A stretch of 64,000 nucleotides of DNA from Coprinellus micaceus (lineage: Eukaryota > Basidiomycota > Agaricomycetes > Agaricales > Psathyrellaceae): assembly GCA_951394405.1 (NCBI GenBank), contig OX596339.1, positions 2,480,001 through 2,544,000 of the forward strand, in the 5' to 3' direction. Position 1 is the stretch's first letter; the number at the start of each line of letters is the position of its first letter. Below are positions 57,754 to 64,000 of the stretch, one piece after another. The notes below the pieces were generated by a model that was not told the DNA's origin, searched no databases, and was given only the letters and a program-made list of their open reading frames with translations. The translations under genes and the position numbers were made by a program.

Positions 57754-60036
57754 CTACTTGAGTCGGCAAGCACGTTTTGCACGGCTCAATTGGGTTGGTT
57801 CCACAGTCAATTCCACGGTACTATCTGTTTCGTTTGTCCTCTTCTTTGCTTGTGTCTTGGGCTTTTGTTGTTGGCGCATCCACCCCGCATAATCTGAATG
57901 AAATGTCTCGATGACCTTCAGAATCCCTTCCGCCCATTCGTCATGCCATTCCTCTGGCTCGTTCAGCTCTCGTGTGATGTCTGCCGCCGTTTTTACCATT
58001 GACCTTTGAAGCCTGACCAGAGTTCGTCATTGTATGTCAGAGAGAATATAGTGGACCGGGCGAACAGCTGCCAGTGGGTCGTTAAGGTGCACTTCTTTGA
58101 GCCATCGATTTACGTAGAGTTCCAGGAACAGTCGCTCCACAGGTGGCCTGTATCTCTTGCGGCGAGGACCAGCTAGACCAGCTGTATTGTCATCCTGTTC
58201 ACTGTCGTGGCCGTCTTCCACCTCTCCCGTATCATCGCCAGTGCCCAAATAAGCCCGAAAAGGGCCAGGTAAAAAGCTCTGCAGTGGAAATGGTGTACCA
58301 GATGCAAGCTGATGTGGGCAGTTTGGGGCGTCACAGCACGCTCGGGCAGTAACAATTTGAGCTGTATACCATTCAATGACCGTCGTTAAGGGAGCCTTGT
58401 GAGAATTCCCTACCTTCCGATGTTGTATCACCAAGATAGATACCAAAGTTGCTTCGGCGACAGTCCTTACTTTGAATGGTAAACACAATGAAATATGACG
58501 CCCGATCCTTGTCCTTGGGATTCTTGATGTCCAGATTCCCTCTTGGCCTATCCAGATCTAAATTGTCACCTTTGGCGAACTCATCAAGGGAGATATTGTC
58601 AACCCATGATGGATAGAAAAGAATAAAGAGGGCATCCTCTGCACCAATTCTTATCGCTCTCCCAGCACGTTGGAGCACGTCAACTAACGTTGAAGGAAGC
58701 CCAATGTTGCAGACAATTTTTACATTCGGAAAGTCAATGCCCTACGAGAGCGATGAAATTGTCAGCCCGAATGGACACGCAACGCAAACAGTTTACCACA
58801 GCGTTGCACGAAGTGGTGATAAGAATCCGGCATGATCCTCCTTCTTTTGTGAACTCATTGTACGTCCGTTCATGATAGCGCGACGACATTACACGATGGT
58901 AGTGCTGGACAAGCCGCTTGGGTCCTTTTCGAAGCTCAGGAGGGATGAGGGATGAGAGGTGCTGCGCCAGACGTGATGCCATCTTTTTGTTGTCCACAAA
59001 GATCAGGGTGTGTGATTGCTTCTCCAGGTCAAACGGTTGGGAAATGAAGCACTCGTAGTTCCGCATATCATCAATCTTGTCAACCTTAACAAATGCATAT
59101 GAGGTGTTGGGCCGATTAGAGGTAATCTTGATCTTCTCGTAGTCCGGCGGCAGCAACTTCTTCTCAACAGTTTTCAGGATATGCAGTGGAAAGGTGGCAG
59201 AAAACAACGACCAGCGAACAGTGCGGGGGAGAAGAGCTTGATTTTCGTCGAGCCGGCCCCAGGCCAGTCAAAATGCAGCAAGTCTGTAGTGAGGCAAGCT
59301 GTCGATGTGAATGCAGTGCGCCTTGTCAACATTAATCCTCGCAATGTAGCGCTGCAGGTATGTGTTCCGAATCAGGGTTGCAATCATCGGAAGATGGCCA
59401 GCCTTAGATTTGTGAAGCTGCTCAGTTGTGATGATAGCGTGCATAGCCTTTCCATGAGTTCGTGTTCCCAAATCCCAGATCCATTCCTTTTCAGGTTAGT
59501 AGGGTATGGATAGTTTAAGCGCTCATGAATGATGACCGTCGCGAGACCAAAGCAGCACATACAGAGTACCATTTCGGGTCGCGAGGGGTGTCTTCGTTGA
59601 TAACCACAGTCGGAACCTTGAAGGTTTGATTAAACTCATCGAGCTGGGTCAGCTGAAGGCGCTTCAGAGGTGACAGGGTGATTGAGAGCCATTTCTTGTC
59701 CGGATCATCCATGTGTATAACAACAGCCATGGGGAGTGTCTCGCCGCTTCCAGTGCCTGCCGAAACCAGTATTCCCAAGTGCTTCTTCCAGTCGGCTAAG
59801 ATTACTTGGAGCTGCATTTTCCAGGGAACCTTAGAACATAAAGCCCAGCACACGAGCATCGCCAGAAAGCACAGGTTTTGGTCGGGTTCGTCGAGGCTAC
59901 TGATATATGCTGTTGGAACCATTTCTGTGAACTCTGGACCGATTTTCGAAGCGAGGTCAAGAAGAAAAGTAGGAGATGCAGTTCTGAGGACCTTTAGGTG
60001 CTCTTTGAGCACCAAAGGTCCCGCATATGTGTCCAT
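57754..60036 (-). pseudogene. RecQ-like DNA helicase, decayed
   Basis: 3'-5' DNA helicase family. Starts at Met 60036. Exon 1 60036-59563, exon 2 from 59486; an intron about 58795-58741 is also clear. Motif I reads AGTGSGETLP, so the Walker A Lys is Glu; the DEAH box reads VDKAHCIH, Glu to Lys; a TGA lies at 59268-59270 (before LAWGRLDE, where relatives have Arg). The rest is well kept: LFSATFP (motif III), TLIFVDNKK (IV), GIDFPNVKIVCN (V), DVLQRAGRAIR (VI), then a Cys segment and a long C-terminal tail to 57754. Catalytic losses plus the stop make it inactive. It probably supports strand separation during transposition of the element. Confidence 0.8.
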
Positions 60037-60299
60037 GGTGAGGGAGAAAAGCGAAGATTCATTCCAGACGCGTTTGGCACGCGTCTCCAAACAGCGTGGG
60101 AGACTATTACTAATGGTGTCGGTCTATCCCTTTTTGGAACACATCCAAATTGGGATGGGGCGCAACACAGCCACTCCAGCGCCCCCCGGTTTCAAACTCA
60201 GCTGCACCAGTCGGAGAATCGAGGATCCTCCACCCTCATCCTCATTCTCCGGCTGGTTACGAGTCTAAGAAAGCCCTTGTCAATCTCTATTTGGGGGTG

Positions 60300-61560
60300 G
60301 CGTTGTGATGTCAAATTTGGCTCTCACAGATGCCAAATGGCGGATTTCCAAATTACAGGCTTGGCAAGTACACCATTTAGGTTGTTTTGGCATGCAATGT
60401 GATGTGTGAACAGGAGGGCATGTACTACCACATGACTACATGTAACACACTGGGCCTCAGGAGTATTTGGATAATTAGAAGACAGGTTTTGGCAGTGGAC
60501 ACATGCAATGTGATCACCCTGCCACCTGCTACCACCCATAAATCACACAAGAGCACACCCTTAGACTTCCCTAACCCCACAGGATGGTATGTGAGGACCA
60601 GTACCAACATGTGATGATCCCATACACACTGGGGTTTCTACATATTTGGGTTATTAGAGAACAGACTTTGACATTGGGGGCTGGGAAACACATGCAGTGT
60701 AATCACCCAGCTATTCTCTATCACCAATAAATCACACAAGAACCCCTCATTAAATTTGCCTGACCCCATATGGTGGTGTGGATGGCATATATGTGCTTGT
60801 TCTATTGCATGGGCTTTTGAACAGATACTTTTGGATCACCCAAAGCTATTGGAACAGTGATCCCACATGGTATAAACCACAGCTCCAAGTTCCAGACCAG
60901 CACCATCCATTGCAATCAGGTGTCAAGCAAGTTGTGTGAAAACGGACATATTGAGGGTTTGGGGCACCCATAATGGTTCCCACACTTTATGGTTGAGGTA
61001 ATCTGGAGGAGATCATCCACAAATACAAATATCAGGAGACACCCAAGCAAATGGACCACCCATTACTATGATATTGATCAAACCACCCACTTGGTACCAG
61101 TTGTAACCCAAGTGCAAAGTTATTCAGCACAACTGCACCAAGTCAGCACTGTTCCTCCTATATCTTGGGCATGTGTGGTCTGTTTCCTTTCCAGTCTTTT
61201 ATATTCAGCATCATTTTTGAATCTGGATTTTATGTGCATAGTAGTTTGTCTTCCCACAGCCTCCATCATACTGAACACACATGCATATAGCTGTTGTTGA
61301 GTGTTTTTGGTGCTTTGAGCTTAATTCCACATTGCCGGTATGGATTGAAGCTGGGAAAGATGTTGCTAGAGGTGTTGTAGGACACATGTAACACTTCTCA
61401 ATATATAGAGTGTCATTCAAAGCTTTATGGGACCATGAAATGACCTTTGCACATGCAGATCACTAGGTTTTTACAGTTTTCAGTTGTTTTACAAAGATCA
61501 GGTATAGATAAAAAGGGTATGAGGGCTATGGTGGAGGCCCTGCACCACTCCCATTCCACC
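60300..61560. repeat. interior repeat R of the AGCT element (inverted relative to 17220-18400)
   Basis: Matches 17220-18400 in reverse complement over its whole length, including the tandem units and the segment with CTGTAAAAACCT and GATCTGCA. Its minus-strand frame from 61991 owes its end to this repeat. Confidence 0.75.
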
Positions 61561-63639
61561 AATACAACAAACATGCATGAGATAGCAGGGACAGGAGCAG
61601 GGGTGGGAGTTTGTTGAGCATGTCTACCTGGAGCAGGTGGTGGTGGTCCTAGTGCCTGCAAGTGGGTGAGCAAAGCCAGGTTGTGCTGCAGATTCAGAAA
61701 GCACTCAAGATTGATAGGGGCAAGTACAGGTGCAGACAATGGAGCAGGCAATGGAACAGTAGTTAAGCGTGATGCAATGCCTTGAGTCAGCTGCAGTGTC
61801 CACCTGCCCATCTCAACCCCAACCATTCTGGGGATGAGGGGGAGTTGGGCAGGTGCAGGAGTGACCAAAAAAGAATCATCAAGTGGGTGCACAGCTGCTG
61901 GCTGTCTGGAGGGACCTGCTTCAACACCAAATGCAGGGCCTGTGACAGGCTGAGCAGCTACAGCAGGATTACCATGTTGAAAGTCAACCATGGCAGCTGT
62001 CGTCAGTCAGTTGGTGACTGGTGCATGTCCACCTTGAGGTGGAACAGGGAGTGGGGGGAAGTCACCACATCAAACATCAACCATGGTGGGCAGAGCAGGA
62101 CCAATGGGGTTGGGAGCATGGAGTGTGGGTGCAGCAGATGGATGGAGGACCAATGGGTCAAGTGGGGGTCCTGGGAGTGGTGTGCAAGATAGTGTCCACC
62201 TCTGTTCTGGACTGGCCAGAGCACAGACTGCCCTTTCTTGTTCCCTCTCCACATTCAGCTGCCTTTGAGGGGTGTTGGGTGGGCTATCCTAAAGAAACAT
62301 CAATTTGGTGATCAGTATATTGTATGATCTGACTTTGTTATGTCACTTACATTGGCAATGCCAGCACACAACTATCTGTGGACTGGTGATGAAAGCACAA
62401 CAAGGGCAGGTGATCTAAAGTCATTTGGAAGTGATAGATCAGCCTACCTGTGATGGAAACACAGCACAAATGAGTAACAAATGTTTACGTACAGATCTGT
62501 GGAGGGACAGGGTGCCAGGGTCATGTATTGGGAGGATGTGAGAGCAGAACACCCACGCATGTGTCTTTCACATTCACCTTCCACATTGGGATGGATGTTC
62601 GAAACTCAGCTTGGTGAGGCTGGCAGAATGGGTTGTGGGCGTTTCCTGAGCTAACCAATCATTCTATAACATTAATTTGTCAGCCTGACATAATCCTGCG
62701 CCACACTCCTTTCAAGTATTGATAAGTCCAAGATCTTGGCTGGGCCCAAAACAACTAAGCCTTAAATAAAACAAATAGCAGACTTGTAACTGGCCTATAG
62801 GACAGTAGCTACTACACAAGTTGGTATTATACTAGACCAGAGTGGAAGCAGTATACATGATTATATCATAATGTTGGAATGGATTGGAATGACAAAATAT
62901 ATGGGGGCTTGGAGGTAGACATGTATGGGATCTTGGACATGTCAATTGGACTATTAGGACCAGTGTTTGATCAGTGTGCATTATTACTAGAATTGAGAGA
63001 AGTGCAGATCAGGAAGCAGTTGGAGTATAGATATATTATAATGTTGAAAGACATGAATGCTGTTTGGTTGCGTAATGTTGATTAACTAACAAAAATGTCC
63101 TGTTAACTTTTTTCTATTGGGCACCACCCTAAAAGCTATACTTTACACTTCCCATATGTTCTGCAGGATGCCAGTTGACATCTACTGGACTTTTAGTACA
63201 GTAGGGGAGTTCACACTGGGTATTTTGAACCTTGTTTTGGTTAGTTATTTTGAGAATAAATATGCAGCTTCAAAACAAAACAAGGTCTTCTGCAAAAACA
63301 GGTTGTAAGCTATTTTTATGGATACCATGACAAGCTCGCTGATATGACAAAAGTACAGGAAGCCAAAAGCACAAAGGCCAAGGGCATAGCTTAGAAGACC
63401 AAGGAGAAGGAGACCAAGGCAAAGAAGCCAGCCATACACAAGAGCTCCAATGCAGTGAAGGAAGCACACCAGCTACTAACCCTGCATCAGAAGTAAAAGA
63501 GGGATGTGGGCATTCTCTCAAGGATGCCAAACAGCAAGAATTGAGGTTCTCAACAGTGCCAACAGTGAGGAGGAGGGTGGCAGTAAGCCTGAGCAGAACC
63601 AGGGCTTGGGGTACTGCACATTACATTAATTTTCTACAT
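61561..63639. other. no supported gene
   Basis: Short frames: a Pro/Ala-rich minus-strand frame ending in repeat R, and a 68-codon plus-strand frame at 62879-63085. No motif or splicing supports them. Confidence 0.4.
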
Positions 63640-63890
63640 GTTCTGTGTGTCCATAGACCAAAATGGTGTGAACTACTACAGGTGCCTCAAACTGGTGATA
63701 CATAGGTTTTTGTACAGCTTATTCAAGAGCTAATTTTAATGGATGGGGCTGGTCTGGTACTTGAAGCTGCCATCTATACCATATGATACCACTATCCCAA
63801 TATATTCTAAGTGACCTGAAAGTGTGTGTTTGTAAGCCCATGCAACAGAACAAGCACACATGTACCATGCATACCACCATATAAGGTTGG
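63640..63890. repeat. partial copy of repeat R, direct orientation
   Basis: Matches 17755-18010 in the same orientation (CATAGACCAAAATG ... ACCATGCA(C/T)ACCACCATAT), so R copies at 60300-61560 and here are inverted to each other. Confidence 0.7.
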
Positions 63891-64000
63891 TGTAAGCCTG
63901 GTCACCCAGCTTACAATGCGCACCTATTCTTGGCATTTGTTCTTGCCACCAGCTCTTGCCGGCTACTATATAGTTTATCCCTACACTATGGACACCTACA

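Larger units (their letters stand above)
54303..60267. mobile_element. DUF6589/RecQ DNA transposon, 5965 bp, TIRs about 118 bp, 9-bp target duplication
   Basis: Left end TAGACCGGTGACC, right end its imperfect inverse (GGTTACGAGTCTA), with AGAAAGCCC directly repeated outside (54294-54302 and 60268-60276). Inner TIR: CGAC(C/T)GGT(A/G)CA(A/G)CTGAG then TTTGAAA and a G run with GCGCTG, left near 54340-54395 and right near 60170-60215. AGCT element copy 1 carries the uninterrupted site (GTTAGAAAGC near 18522-18532), confirming the boundaries. Inside are two convergent genes only, a DUF6589-like protein and a RecQ-like helicase. A 9-bp duplication with long TIRs recalls Mutator-like and KDZ elements, but no standard transposase of those groups is present. 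Confidence 0.8.
53721..64000. mobile_element. AGCT-rich TIR element, copy 2 (right end not found in window)
   Basis: Starts CACCTAGGTCACC at 53721 inside the Helitron. The arm 53721-54302 matches the inverted right arm of copy 1 (18520-19030), including the GTCACA, AAACAAACAAATG and GATAAGG...CGTTAGAAAGC blocks. It is interrupted at 54303 by the DUF6589/RecQ transposon and resumes at 60268 with the R interior (60300-61560). No closing TIR is seen before 64000, so it is either longer than copy 1 or further rearranged; the extent given here is an upper bound. Confidence 0.65.

Noticed and set aside
61425..61991. 188-codon Pro/Ala-rich minus-strand frame
   Set aside because: Its C-terminal part lies in repeat R, which is non-coding at 17220-18400; no motif or splicing support.
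1..64000. CRISPR arrays, rRNA genes, bacterial operons
   Set aside because: No regularly spaced short repeats with unique spacers, no rRNA-like sequence, and all well-supported genes have fungal introns or are transposon genes.

Overview
The window is a repeat-dense stretch of a filamentous fungal genome, most likely an Agaricomycete (Basidiomycota). The evidence is short GT-AG introns (about 49-67 bp), a fungal TET/JBP-type 2-oxoglutarate dioxygenase gene, a DUF6589-like protein next to a RecQ-like helicase, and non-LTR, gypsy, Helitron and Tc1 families of the kinds common in these fungi. There are no rRNA genes, CRISPR arrays or bacterial operons. Nearly everything before 32 kb is transposon, nested several layers deep. 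Host-like genes lie mainly between 32 and 47.6 kb.

1-15.4 kb: a minus-strand non-LTR element (LINE-A) with an open RT/RNase H frame is interrupted at 2925 by a minus-strand Ty3/gypsy element. The gypsy element has an LTR (2925-4303), a polypurine tract, two intact intron-containing genes in antisense orientation (4859-7163 and 7916-9176), and then integrase, RT/RNase H, protease and gag up to a 200-N assembly gap (15452-15651). Its 5' LTR is lost in the gap.

15.6-32 kb: a mosaic of two LINE families (A and B), mostly 5'-truncated. They are repeatedly joined head-to-poly(A)-tail. A 2.6-kb AGCT-rich TIR element (16434-19030, 7-bp TSD), a tRNA-derived SINE-like insertion (28299-28577, 7-bp TSD) and a Tc1-type element (29696-31317, TA duplication, 220-bp TIRs) are inserted into them.

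32-47.6 kb: a hypothetical ORF cut by a LINE; an uncertain multi-exon gene; a TET/JBP-like gene with a premature stop and a frameshift; a divergent pair of intron-rich genes (37918-39961 minus, 40536-41358 plus) with facing TATA boxes; a 1.7-kb AATTGG-rich TIR element; degenerate coding remnants; and a second, diverged copy of the minus-strand gene of the pair (46060-47624).

47.9-64 kb: a degenerate 170-bp tandem repeat, a decayed Helitron Rep/helicase (51136-53720), and a second AGCT-rich TIR element inserted into the Helitron at 53721. Inside that element is a further 5.97-kb DNA transposon (54303-60267) with about 118-bp TIRs, a 9-bp target duplication and two convergent genes, a DUF6589-like protein and a RecQ-like helicase. 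The other AGCT element in the window serves as the empty site and defines its ends. This DUF6589/RecQ transposon and the antisense gene block of the gypsy element are the most notable findings. Many nonsense lesions are CGA-to-TGA type, suggesting CpG-biased decay of the repeats.
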